From NCBI GenBank assembly GCA_026770585.1, contig MU647982.1:1-24787 (forward strand): a stretch of DNA of 24,787 nt, in the 5' to 3' direction. The notes below the pieces were generated by a model. It saw only the letters and a list, made by a program, of their open reading frames with translations, made no database searches and had not been told where the DNA came from. This document shows positions 20,501 to 23,800 of this stretch, in pieces. Each line of letters opens with the position of its first letter. Positions within the stretch are counted from its first letter, which is position 1. The position numbers and the translations under genes were made by a program. The stretch is from Baffinella frigidus (Eukaryota; Cryptophyceae; Cryptomonadales; Baffinellaceae).

Positions 20501-20518
20501 ACCGCGTCTATGTACTGA
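2483..20518 (+). CDS. Giant secreted cysteine-rich mosaic protein (6011 aa)
   Basis: One uninterrupted frame of 6011 codons ends at TGA 20516-20518. I chose ATG 2483 because a typical signal peptide follows directly: a short polar start, an ILLLCGLLTILLP core, and likely cleavage after residue 26 (VCMG). The frame is open one codon further upstream, but that codon is TTG. Domain order by residue: CUB-like 1 (42-163); ephrin-type (GCC2/GCC3) repeats with CUB-like 2-5 between them (608-728, 848-964, 1250-1372, 1610-1726); a 54-aa tandem block (1766-1982); Gly-rich domain (2198-2534); LamG-like (2612-2790); beta-sandwich (2911-3084); Cys repeats (to about 3890); RCC1-like propeller (3912-4310); unassigned (4311-5116); two LamG-like domains (5117-5265, 5496-5626); TNFR-like Cys tail (5630-6011). 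No hydrophobic C-terminal segment or obvious anchor is present. By analogy with such families it is an extracellular adhesion, matrix or cell-covering protein. The precise role and name are unknown. I find no intron. Confidence 0.93.
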   Translation: MDIKGQNANILLLCGLLTILLPVCMGEDCSAGYTGSRGLISCNGNCLCEGMVNTGTPNFNGIIRDSPTGTQYGVNWECKWVIQGNNPTMTFVSVDTGYYDEVYVLGCETYSCESPETLAYTYGNYKPSGMLTPSNPSWSYMSVTFSSDGWGTDEGFEISWSMDPCLECSVGTYKSAIGSAVCDDCPSYTSSATRSDELTDCKCNAGYTAASDGVACSACGAGMYKNTVGTGPCVECPPNSQSSTGSGQFLCNAGYEVSSDGVTCKLCLAGTYKMAGLGTCNGCPSYTSSAIGSGELTDCKCNMGYTGNSDGVACSACVAGTYKNAPGVGGCLSCPAGTSSAIGSDELTDCKCNMGYTGNSDGVACSACVAGTFKSVVGTGQCNTCSSNAGSSLGSALCQCLQGFEGEDGVGCSECLAGYTMPLNSVVCVACEAGTFKSVVGTASCETCPPNSESPSGSALCQCSAGFTGTDGGLCSMCLAGTYKATAGSASCVECLAGTYQHTEGGSTCTPCPSNTFSLGGSNELVDCKCNTGHTAASDGMDCSLCEMGTYKDAAGAGLCNACDANAYTTAEGSLDCNVCPLRTTPTGSNDEPFCECDTGYYGGVSFQCGGSCGCSGSSSALNGVISDGEGNYSPYDNCWWIIGGTSPSVSFTYFSTYDFDRVYVDECTDASFSSGVVHRATLFGAFFDAALATKTYTATGTHLRVRFETDHRAERPGFTASWSSGGFGPCSTCTAGTYKDTAGSGNCVACPAETNSASGSNELTDCKCLAGYSAASDGVTCSACAIGTYKNTTGSGSCPACDGGSYNIAEASTSCIDCTLHAMPVTTTEGVSGCSCDAGYRYMQGVQCGGSCGCSLSSLSSGDISFSRTITGKNCWWTVSGSMPSLQISSMLSITNWDDFYIDECGDAACSWGVVRLAYLTGNLYGLKYTSRTDHLRIRLVSGANDCPECGLVATWDTGGAGRCYACDVGTYQYTDGDSANCTACPPNTVSLEASTELMDCKCNPGYTAASDGVACSACLAGQYKNTMGTGSCVTCPPNSQSSIGSGLCQCNTGYTAASGGVTCSPCLAATYKSIVGRDSCETCPLYTVSMTGSDKLTDCKCNMGYTADSDGVVCSACDVATFKPLVGTTACETCPSYTSSVEGSGGLADCKCIPGYTADADGVVCSACAVSTSKSTMGTAACVPCLEGTNTSQEGSAKCVTCLAGTYNDTGGSATCTACPSHTISVDGSDELTDCKCDAGYVPKRGMQCGGSCGCSSSFASSGVISDGIGVYDYGEYCWWIFSGDAPSITFTSFNLQGSYDWVSLHKCVDAACSTSIQVVYISGNSDPLGVTYTLGTPYVRLQFQSSPPGGGNNRQDLQGFTADWVSGTLDGVPCFACEANTYKSALGREPCVACPFPHTVSTEGSTKMVDCVCDAGYTGPSGGPCSMCLEGTFKSDVGSSACQTCHGNSLVPPGSALCECGMGFTGTAETSCVPCLAATYKDAKGSASCMACLVDTYQPIEGASICTVCPSNTVSLEGSDELIDCKCKPGYTAASDGMACSACSAGTFKSTVGTAACTPCLPGTYANTEMGAVGCTGCHSNSTSAEGSDEPADCLCTAGYTVLRGMECGGTCGCNSFVTTSSGSVSYNDDRVGSGHCWVIVRGANPSIDMVSGVNYHDFMFFDECANSDCSSGVHRVYEIAALDYGSKLVTASATVEYLRMSFVSDSARESIGYFYATWSSYSTETCSACMPGEYKSAVGTGICTTCAAGTYSLVGAIACTSCATGTYSTAVGATASTTCTPCGTGTYNEVTGQSACTPCAPGTYNGTAGQSTCTGCATGTYSTAVGATASTTCTPCGTGTYNEVTGQSACTPCVPGTYVGSVGQSTCTGCATGTYSTAVGATASTTCTPCGTGTYNDVTGQSACTPCVPGTYVGSVGQSTCTGCATGTYSTAVGATASTTCTPCGTGTYNEMTGQTTCTPCAAGTYNELTGQSTCTDCPIGTYSTAVGATAPIICPTGTSGDAFGSTALLDCRCKAGYTAVSDGVTCLACLAGTYKNIVGTGSCTACPGHSFSLAGSDALVDCKCPSGYSGGYGANCVACEAGTYTQGVVCSLCPSGMGSAAMSTSLTECECLPGHVAAPNGATCIQCAAGTYKHSAWPLICRPCDAGQYSDAGASACTQCAAETYSLRGHASCTPCAEGTYSSTGSSSCLSTDAIGAIDVISNGDRGYSTYTYTDTTGSVFVVHNFTHGGEGASAALAGTGGQNSDDAYTPYSIRVTGFDGNTLSVDILVVGGGGGGGGGQRWGCGGAGGGGGVSFFEHRDLDHGSIVHLRVGAGGEGSSFNDVTQGDPTAEHGKIGASSMFGDDIVIGGGGGASIASTAFTASSRGSVAATGGGNACAKQSDALESLSSGGGCTGSRCVTTNTLNHQHAFCGAGGGAGGSATNPPLNPTCAEYVPRSVGGPGKTILGFGDQYDPSGVFLVQMGLGFGGGGSGTGRDHTMGGASHGGAKNAVFRHGQPHTGGGGVGGGGGAEHMSGNGASGIILIRHPLSRCTPCPAGSFSAAWDMLSECTPCPPGTFTPTPGSSFCIPCPGGMHTPTMAGRPTEGNMVCVPCAAGSFALGTGACICDTAQENDVFLALLRNNPPIGINLFAHHLANKGRVPDVRYGLGVHDVWITSGGTPDVALSLPTTGVAEFGATNPVTSLYAGSSMSWTWPAIASNTPFTVCWTRRYECPVSRGIDTDWVTTCSTNGPNDVAAARRIEDGCGHYVYSSYTWDGALSTTEMQVVVNGIRAELGQGSGERVTHVDAYYQRFLLAIQTSVNLVNHSYPYCITPTDPAASPPSVPCVSNGSVTAVPGAGSCGTCPVDTFAGTGSTACTTCVHDKETQSNGSTSPNDCKCRTGAYESMSGVCVKCGRGSFWDGSGGGAQVPNTPLAVAHDATEITGDFWIYEHVECRPGQTPLGCYDRSACTAATLGPVLDMPEECWLTTPAGVSGGSVLNFVRFQFSCMETATVSFSMYVKGFGVSSGAFYMKVDDALWETWSFVSVSGWVTVSPSPNWQLGTGVHSLYIGMHETRAAVSHIRFATGEAGDSGSCYFYTDGDPSSAVCTQCPTRHGSVEGADTVSGCHLCDAGGVFDEASNRCVPCVAGTVGVKSPGGWSTCDTCPIGTSSTMGSTECTPCASGYYADTVGSPSCTSCPIGNMMTSATINTCSCIWGSYFHNNVCTECPQGTFRSEYQLTDHLSCAPCPDNSLTTGTGFDHCVCYDRYVANWTTFLGTGHLPDMYNISSQFRVYDPAEGCIPSPYFECPANQYQFGALGCADCPEMSTSPLGAYGITSCICHEGFGGPDGCTACDIGFYKNTSGMVACTLCPRGAVTTGVGSTNEDHCVCDAGFYRNLTDSCITCPRDTFKSSVEDEYCTQCTGVTATTGSTSLTQCVCPAGTQRRVPGNHTSQCDTCGERSYNPQHNRNCLSCPVNSSSSDTTGVHCLCAPGLYMRTGPDTRPLECLPCVVGTYSAGYENTCTQCPSTTTTTDPTGSGATSIDGCVCGPGLKRVSTPDTALVCELCGDPHKVKSGYDTLDTCLDCPARSSSGGTGYSLCVCERGYQMETNQSFCQLCPLSTYTPYTFHPTGMCTPCKVNERAEDPHTQGTFRRLTCECSPGAYFSPYPYDAAYELGDDCVQCTAGKYKSSPGSSLGCENCPSGSYSQIGASRCSPCAPGTYSNHDNTEFCEPCPAGSFSTAEGGESCELCPDNRTWSPPGSTECYECAVDRVGDQHGGCVCLPDHIQRDSFQTPLCNWLSIEGRSCEDDPAACSCGDQLECDHCEPGLSTHGVLGAKQCTACPRGQWFHTDGSGCVSCVAPEGCNIGEIMPVCVSGDVIHACLECIATVDPIDCFGYLQGSDNCVDTVCIVCNLGLIPDGVGGCRAAGRRSDSVAYEDDLGRVFDSTGVVLWGQRKHVLHTFSYGLHWTCGIEQYSDQLYTSQDPGHVLWDGVGLPEPVFLPEGVGTRRTVSADCRYEKPCALYYIPHTLPQGETGTDPDYVDPPPTRVLVGCEIGGDASDLTDEEWWSTGEWEVSIPEKDILPVGIVRGEHHACVLLQVTDEGTGTNSRRFVYCWGESQWGNVPTDNNYGGYQSQDSSQDSSQDSSQDSRPGNYSNSSTWVHIQHGTQRVSGWPLNARKIVAANRTTCVVDQSLPGKLPGEAYGRVFCWGHAPGFFGRYDGTGYVVTEPRAIDMDTNLYVRELVLLDSRLSDGIGGAYQVALCMLLHDYTIMCRGDAVHQALLVPWRIAPYMESFPTRIALGVGGGELCVVYNYYEVLCWDVRVSPPSAPTQKPLLPQTGSVMGSFIELFEPTLFYHRPFPQSVHDASAPLDDESHLRLYASAFVYPTNTPCEFEVPYCGPSHFLEGRGSVLYPLERRWYYLVNLAGLTGGTTTTGERLLSLTHPGDLSIWFHKGLTGHKYLTLSTSGSALIDGRSQMVYIQQGNLWGLGNCLMFVTTHTPVGSYNLHINVSICDSTVLVLQHTEQTFISRLTTEATPELPPLDATNPRVIWAALRTGQYPDRWQPGATRFDVANEFLLKPVEQSVAQGVFAMRMRPPNDAATQTGICGQNQYDKNDGLGLPVSCQNCSFGTVKPLAHLTKCIARGYSGDDIPSAFMFMRRGFDGSMRLGSRVDDVVAIADCVVPNTTPNPYLLDDAGNPRCSDCLSLQCKPWERSGGSCDMDTGSRVCTPKTWPYNCHPTGQAVDSDMECISFPMHVLVDNRTVVYDATATTYEHRYATVAVEMLPLDQADAEFASSLRLAQAQMWQGSRFTAGSTYNVLSLGGPESVNVLEGWKLAINPVATIGVYWLSETLAFDLWMGALCVRYRYNRVEVFSPSGLLAMVHIRGDTFTTNQVVDTGSERYTPLFYVTNVTVVLHTHDTRAFGLSVSNEMSMVKLYTLGKTLDLGISYDELYGHLTTNQWGRAGVVTAMEVIAHPPGGDSGGDSGGDSGGDSGEGEAVSEHEKRFLGPSHFRTHGSPAESAQSVEGFADLLFGQVSDQPETVVIHNDQTLATLPLIAECFTELCTCTEVKTLVVSNDPDSNPIHQPGGDARRRLLESLPTPEETAHIILDSPTTNQHSTANPEDVVYMNDFRLTARLRVNASDLHHILPGLILSNQASNGTVGGDNPGKTVGYDMQVALVAGPVGYHLRLAICGIEYITEALATDKWHEVAFAVKTKTILTILHNNQAMLSKRFDPAKDAPCIINNAVIDVGRSRSNLISLPSAVGVQIQYVLLNSDVRVLDSSTFLDGTFKTDFASLSAADQFRYQRLTAESIQIMERLLVLYVQGAFPKMPISTYTERLEDADQVKGEIFIYVRVYTEQVMAGASSDTISKFMPKMNAVLHNVSLPSLSLLNAGNRFNTHITSFLELSYKRTPPLYCGLVLGTLSAFDAECMYDALDLWSHSITFNYRVIQCNFGRTQANEVQSATHDFSRLRSFQLEESDLRMDNVTGMRDTFENFWGGPGADSSIEFFVRTGRDNSGSLMDTVIVLPTHSRSASASIRIEKPHTAADYVDFKVMADGMSIVSTRLITSRGFQHLRAIFRTSGEVSLWVDGRLKQTTPSRRFLMARGVMWIDSAMLVFGDAIRELSSIHLSYGTSEICSCKSSCPFNTYGESCLPCPANTMTIYNRSTSLEDCICVAGFHEGDNSSHCVRNEVQQLTFYNETKHVGLGFCQQMVDTYDVALDVCVVPHLALGCRCDDKCVYAKAGDPPCCRNKCSMCPGQQPGGGGGDYDISTTQSNPLQLTCDCEWDFDSQRTLNKAFPYVTDAYCSGFLCGPGEKIIQGTCAPCEAGSYNANLSASATCTSCAGCAVNEYRTECGGSSAGYCTSCSTCEKGFVLADYCGHGKDTVCVNASTCAGVGKTMLNCSDDTYHAGCDLRLSDTGWCEPCPILDPMECDTGFFLNFKCRGGMHVSATPNQCLPCNRVICPSKGYFPSKQDCGVPTRGSTMSADTIECRSVCTAPIGAVYIERRCQYVTASMY
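2606..2972 (+). other. CUB-like domain 1
   Basis: Residues about 42-163 show the CUB pattern: CKWVIQG, then a hydrophobic strand, YYDEVYVLGC, and late in the domain MSVTFSSDGWGTDEGFEISW. Asp and Glu residues lie where calcium-binding CUB domains place them (YDE and the SD of FSSD). It is the most divergent of the five copies, with CNGNCLC in place of the CGGSCGC motif of the others. Confidence 0.7.
2973..4303 (+). other. Ephrin-receptor-type Cys repeat block 1
   Basis: Residues about 164-607 repeat a 45-51-residue unit of the form C..GTYK...G...C..CP..T.S..GS.ELTDCKC..GYT..SDGV.C. This is the tyrosine-kinase ephrin A/B receptor-like (GCC2/GCC3) pattern found in many secreted protist proteins. 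Disulfide-linked rod-like structure is expected from the family. Two neighbouring units are almost identical in DNA (see the 153-bp duplication). Confidence 0.85.
3341..3599 (+). repeat. 153-bp (51-codon) tandem duplication within the Cys repeats
   Basis: The segment 3341-3446 recurs at 3494-3599 with an offset of exactly 153 bp. Over roughly the first 100 aligned bases I count two differences (CGGTGA/CGATGA and CTCAGA/CTCGGA), with more toward the end. Near identity at the DNA level marks a recent duplication or gene conversion of one ephrin-type unit. Confidence 0.85.
4304..4665 (+). other. CUB-like domain 2 (CGGSCGC type)
   Basis: Residues about 608-728 begin with QCGGSCGCS and contain NCWWIIGG, a YDFDRVYVDEC strand and a final LRVRFETDHR...GFTASW. 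The layout matches CUB: W near the start, D-x-V-x-V in the middle, a late F-x-D and a closing GF-x-x-x-W. It is flanked on both sides by ephrin-type repeats. Confidence 0.75.
5024..5376 (+). other. CUB-like domain 3 (CGGSCGC type)
   Basis: Residues about 848-964 begin QCGGSCGCS, continue with NCWWTVSG and WDDFYIDEC, and finish LRIRLVSG...GLVATWDTG. The late acidic position is altered to SGAND, so divalent-ion binding may differ from the other copies. Confidence 0.7.
6230..6597 (+). other. CUB-like domain 4 (CGGSCGC type)
   Basis: Residues about 1250-1372 begin QCGGSCGCS, with YCWWIFSG, YDWVSLHKC, VRLQFQSS and GFTADW. It sits after a Cys repeat ending in CDAGYVPKRGM, the same linker type that precedes copies 2, 3 and 5. 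Confidence 0.72.
7310..7663 (+). other. CUB-like domain 5 (CGGTCGC type)
   Basis: Residues about 1610-1726 begin ECGGTCGCN and contain HCWVIVRG, HDFMFFDEC, LRMSFVSDS and FYATWSS. It is the last CUB-like copy. After it the protein changes to shorter 17-18-residue Cys units and the 54-aa tandem block. Confidence 0.7.
7778..8480 (+). repeat. 162-bp (54-aa) tandem repeat, four copies plus a partial fifth
   Basis: Copies start at 7778, 7940, 8102 and 8264, with a diverging partial copy from 8426. Each 54-residue unit holds three Cys subunits: CATGTYSTAVGATASTTC, then TPCGTGTYNEVTGQSAC, then a C.PGTY...GQSTCTG subunit. The units at 7940 and 8102 differ at a single base (GAG to GAT). The 162-bp period keeps the frame, so copy number can change without breaking the gene. 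Confidence 0.93.
9075..10084 (+). other. Glycine-rich domain of the giant protein
   Basis: Residues about 2198-2534 open with a strand-rich segment (YSTYTYTDTTGSVFVVHNF) and VDILVVGGGGGGGGG. Long Gly-rich stretches with few Cys follow, and the domain closes with GNGASGIILIRHP. The combination of an LVVGGGG start and a GSGIV/IIRY-like end is a recurrent Gly-rich domain in phage, giant-virus and algal surface proteins. Its role is not established. Confidence 0.7.
10318..10870 (+). other. LamG/concanavalin-A-like domain, internally shortened
   Basis: Residues about 2612-2790 include DVWITSGGTPDVALSLP, SMSWTWPAIASNTPFTVCWTRRY, YSSYTWDGALSTTEMQVVVNGIRAELG. The same PFTVCW..RY and LS..EM.VV..(A/G)(I/L)R.E(L/V)G blocks occur in the upstream gene fragment. 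Here the segment between them is roughly 65 residues shorter, so the two copies differ by an internal indel. Confidence 0.55.
11214..11733 (+). other. Beta-sandwich resembling a carbohydrate-binding module
   Basis: Residues about 2911-3084 contain FSMYVKGFG, FYMKVDDALWETWSFVSVSG and LGTGVHSLYIGMHETRAAVSHIRF. A 'VD...W.TW' strand followed by 'L..G.H.LYI..RE....l..I.F' is the pattern of galactose-binding-type CBM folds. I propose glycan binding by resemblance only. The domain lies between ephrin-type repeats. Confidence 0.4.
14217..15412 (+). other. RCC1-like propeller region
   Basis: Residues about 3912-4310 contain recurring blade signatures of the RCC1 type: H.C.L....G...(Y/F)CWGES..GN (about 14720-14815), TTCVVDQ...GRVFCWGHAPG.FG (about 15000-15090), ALCMLLHDYTIMCRG (about 15225-15265) and ELCVVYNYYEVLCWDV (about 15360-15408). 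The Cys before each Trp-Gly suggests disulfide-stabilised blades, as in secreted RCC1-like proteins. A (QDSS)4 insert lies in one loop. Confidence 0.6.
14846..14893 (+). repeat. 12-bp x 4 microsatellite encoding (QDSS)n
   Basis: The unit CAGGATTCGAGC occurs four times in tandem; the last copy ends CGAGAC and encodes QDSR. It encodes residues 4122-4137, a polar loop inside the RCC1-like region. Perfect units of three codons indicate replication slippage with the frame kept. Confidence 0.95.
15413..17830 (+). other. Unassigned large region of the giant protein
   Basis: Residues about 4311-5116 are poorer in Cys and I do not recognise the fold. Segments such as RRWYYLVNLAGL, LSIWFHKGLTGHKYLTLS and CLMFVTTHTPVGSYNLHINVSIC look like beta-sandwich strands. 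A small Cys cluster (about 16545-16640, SDCLSLQCKPW) interrupts it. It ends in a Gly/Asp/Ser linker, then EKR at about 17456 and RRR at 17723-17731, possible sites for basic-residue proteases. Confidence 0.5.
17381..17428 (+). repeat. 12-bp x 4 microsatellite encoding (GGDS)n
   Basis: The unit GGGGGTGATTCA (first copy GGGGGGGATTCA) is repeated four times and encodes residues 4967-4982, followed by GEGE. It is a flexible acidic linker between the unassigned region and the LamG-like pair. Like the QDSS array it has exactly four three-codon-multiple units. Confidence 0.95.
17832..19360 (+). other. Pair of LamG-like domains
   Basis: The first lies at residues about 5117-5265: FRLTARLRV, GLILSNQ, YHLRLAICG, TDKWHEVAFAVKTKTILTIL, VIDVGRSRS. 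The second lies at about 5496-5626: SIEFFVRTG, ADYVDFKVMADG, QHLRAIFRTSGEVSLWVDGR, MLVFGDAIRELSSIHLS. A strand-W-H-x-V-A strand followed by a 'v.l.vdG' strand is the LamG/pentraxin-type signature. About 230 residues of unassigned sequence separate them. Confidence 0.55.
19368..20518 (+). other. C-terminal Cys-rich (ephrin-type and TNFR-like) tail
   Basis: The tail opens with CSCKSSCPFNTYGESCLPCPANT. It continues through a Cys cluster and then TNFR-like spacing: CAPCEAGSYN...CTSCAGCAVNEYRTECGG...CTSCSTCEKGF. The final residues (YVTASMY) show no hydrophobic anchor. The CAVNEY motif recurs as CAVHEY in the next gene. Confidence 0.65.
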
Positions 20519-20555
20519 AACCAGGTCATAGACCCGTCTCTGAATAGATGTCACA

Positions 20556-20565
20556 TATATAAAAA
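20556..20565 (+). promoter_or_regulatory. TATA box of the third gene
   Basis: TATATAAAAA lies 38 bp after the giant gene's stop and its last base is 30 bp before ATG 20595. That is the canonical TATA position for a transcript starting at about 20585-20592, which implies a very short 5' UTR. It supports 20595, not 20874, as the true start of the third gene. Confidence 0.5.
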
Positions 20566-20594
20566 TCGCTCATTCCGAGACCCTGGTTGTTTCT

Positions 20595-20755
20595 ATGTGT
20601 GTGTTTACACCGAGTTGTACGCGTTTAAGCGCGGTGGTTGTTCTGATGAGTTTAGGATCCATCCCCAACTGCTTGGCTCGGGTGGGTGATAGTTGGAGAC
20701 CGGACACTCTCGCCAATATCGAAACCTATAGATACAAGTTTCTTCACAGTGCCGA
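20595..20755 (+). CDS. Leader exon with signal peptide for the third gene
   Basis: ATG 20595 opens 54 codons that end at TAA 20757-20759. The start has the form of a signal peptide: MCVFTPSCTR, the hydrophobic core LSAVVVLMSLGSIP, then NCLA as the likely cleavage site near residue 28. The frame is the same as that of the large Cys-rich frame downstream, which otherwise has no signal peptide. I read this as the 5' exon of that gene, ending at a GTAAAC donor at 20756. Alternatives are a nonsense mutation in a decaying gene or a stand-alone 54-residue secreted peptide. Confidence 0.55.
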
Positions 20756-20851
20756 GTAAACCTCTGCACAAGACCAACGGATCATATTTGCGGGGTCAGT
20801 AGGTGCTTATCCTAACACCGATTCGAACTTTGAAATTGCCCAACCGTCCAG
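20756..20851 (+). other. Candidate 96-nt spliceosomal intron
   Basis: It starts GTAAAC, holds CTAAC at 20812-20816 (branch-point-like, about 36 nt before the 3' end) and ends CCGTCCAG. Its length, 96 nt, is a multiple of three, and it contains the only in-frame stop between the signal peptide and the Cys-rich body, so splicing would give one continuous frame. The exon base before GT is A rather than G, and the pyrimidine tract is weak. Frame-preserving alternatives exist with a GTGCCG donor at 20749 (51 or 54 nt). Confidence 0.4.
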
Positions 20852-20873
20852 TTGTATTAACTACGTCACTTGT

Positions 20874-23800
20874 ATGGATATCGACCCACATCTCTCTCCA
20901 CTCACTCGTTTTCAGAACTGTGCAAACACCGCCCCCTTGCATTGTGTCACGTACCGGTACACCGTAACCGTTGCGTCTATAACATATACGGTACCTATCG
21001 CCTCATCCACGCTTAGGTTCATTATGGAACCGGTGTATCGTCTCGCAAATTGGGGGACGAACAGTGAATCGATGCCCAGTAAGTTTTCGAACACGGCCGC
21101 TGGTATGTTCGAAGAATCTGGTTTGGCATACCCATTCCCGCTCATGTTCGACACCGTCGTCGCCGCGGACGGGCCCCAGATGGGGACATTCAACGAAATG
21201 TTTATCTGTGGTAACGAGAACCGATGGCATGCATTCCTGACACTGCACACCGGGCCGTTCATGGAAAGCCGTTGGTTCAGAAAAGTGTTCGTGAAGACAT
21301 CCGGACGCAATGTGCAAAACTGGAAATACCTCAGCACACGTAGCCCCAACGTCGAAGTGAGGGTGAGATACGGTCCACGTGACCAGGAATGCATTCACAT
21401 ACTTTCAGATGATGATTCCCTCGAAGTCAGAACAGACGAGTTGGTTGTATGGAGAATCTCGGGTGCGTACTACGTGTTCACTGCACCGGAAACGATTACG
21501 TGCATGTGGATTTCGCTGAAAGCTTCCACCACTTGTGACATTAGAAAGGCCACGGAACAAGACCACACCTTCGAAAACCCCGTATTCCCGGCCAAGATGA
21601 ACCCGCTTCAAGTCAATACACTCCACGCGGACGAGGTCATCCTACACACATCAATCATGGAACCACACACAATTGTGTCATGTAAGCCCGGGTACACCCG
21701 CGCACCGGAGACAGGCCCGATTCTTGCATGTATAGACCAATTCCACATACATTGTACCAGTAGAGATTTCCATGCCATCGTGACCTCTTGCTCGGACAAA
21801 GAGATTGCCTTGCGATGTTTTTCGACTACGGTGTCCACTGCCAAGTTTCAAGCGTGTTTCGAGAAGGAAGTCTACTTCTGCCAGAACCTCGAGATGGTGG
21901 GACTGGCTACATTCTCGATCAAATCGCTGGAGCAAGAATTATCCGCTATGTGCCAGAGTTCAAAACTGGCCCACTCGTGTGACTACACCATGTACTACGA
22001 CGTGGAACACTTGGAATGTCAACCCGTTAGAAAATGTGGTGTAACGTCGTCGGACATCGCCCCGGAAGCTGTGTCGTTCCACCGGCAGCTTTACGGGAGC
22101 GGTAATTCGTACAAGGGGCAGTGCCAGTGCGGCCAAGGCTACATGGTCAACGTTGTCGACCAGTCTACGTGCACCCTTTGCCGGCAGTGTGCAGTACACG
22201 AATACATCAACACGTACTGTTCAACCGAGTGGCAGCTGCTCCTGGGGGAGTCGGACGCAGCAGACCAGGGGGGCCTGCACACGGCGTTGACGGCCGTGGA
22301 AACCGAATGTCTGCCGTGCATGGAAGACCACTGCACACCCGGGAACTACTCACATTGTACCAGCTCCGAATCACAGGTATGTACCGAATGTTTGTGTAGC
22401 AACCCCTGCGGGGTCAACAGTGAATACTGTTTTGTAGACGACACGGTCTGCGACGGTTCTGGGTTTGAAAATCACGGCGCAACCTGTCTGCCATATACCG
22501 AAGAAAATATATGCCCCGACGGGACATATTCGGCCCTGTCGGCGTTCACACGTAATCTCCCAGACGGTAAGGCCTTTGTCCTGCACGCAAACACTGAAGC
22601 CGACAGCCGTGCAGTGATACAGTCCCTCGTGTGCGTGCCGTGCACGTACGTGGAATGTGGGAAAGGGTTGCAGTGGCCCGGGTGTCACGGTGGAACAGAC
22701 AGGGAAAACCCGCGGCCGGAACCCTGTTCTGCCGATCTCCGTCCCCGGGTTGATGACACGTACGGCACAGACACGTCTAGATGGATCGCCAAAAGCCCGC
22801 CAAACACCGGCCCGGAGTTCGACTGTAGCTGGGAGTGTCTCCAACATTACCACAGGACCGGGGCGGCCTGCGTTGACTGCCGCAAACTCGAAACCTGTGC
22901 CGAGGGGTACGTGCGACGCGTGTGTCATGGGGGTACAAACACGGAAATGTTCACACCCGATTGTATACAATGCCACCACAGCTACGGATACGGGCAAGCT
23001 CCAAATGCCCCCCCGTGTGCCTTAGGATACCACATCCAGCGCTGCACCGGTACCGGCTACACCGGAATCGAGCTGGACCCGGTCGCGCTTGCAAGCGACA
23101 TAACCCGCGCGGACACGTGTGTAGCGTGCATGGCCGAGACAGTCAAAGTCACCGGCGGGTGTGCTGTGGGTGAATTCTGGGAGCAATGCGACGGGTGGGG
23201 GTCCGTTGACACAGGTACATGTGTCGGGTGTGCAGGGCGCGTCCCAGACAATGGCCTTGCTGTCGATGGTCCAAACTGTGCGTTTACGTGCGACGCCGGG
23301 TTCTACAGGACATCCGACCACCAATGCAAATCCTGTACAACCAACGTGTTTCCGTACTGTGCCAGCGATATCAGTTTATCAGATGCAGAACAACGATACA
23401 CACTCGACGTCTGTAACTCCGTTGGGAGAAAAACAGATGCGGCGTGCCGGTGTATGCCTGGGTATGGTGTGGCCGCGGGACAGGCCACCTTCTTACACCC
23501 AAGGTGCACAGCATGCAATCGGTTTGAAGTTTCGACCGGGGACGTAGGGGAATGCAGCAGATGTCCATACGGGTACAGTGGGGCCACAAGGACTGGTAGT
23601 CCGGTTTGTGAACCATGTCCCGCAAACACCTACTACGGCCGTGACAATTTCGACACCACCAACCCAACCATACTCGAAACAGCCGGGTGTATGACGTGTG
23701 ACGCTGGAACGGACGGGCTCTTGGCATCTACGACGTGCCACGCCTGCCCCAACGGGGAGATGGCTGTGGCAAGACCGTTCACTTGCTATGTATTAGGTAG

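Noticed and set aside
20519-20588. Inverted repeat AACCAGG ... CCTGGTT around the TATA box
   Set aside because: The arms are only 7 bp and 56 bp apart, which is expected by chance at this length.
20757-20759. TAA reassigned to an amino acid
   Set aside because: The 6011-codon neighbouring gene contains no in-frame TAA, so TAA behaves as a normal stop. An intron or a nonsense mutation is more economical.
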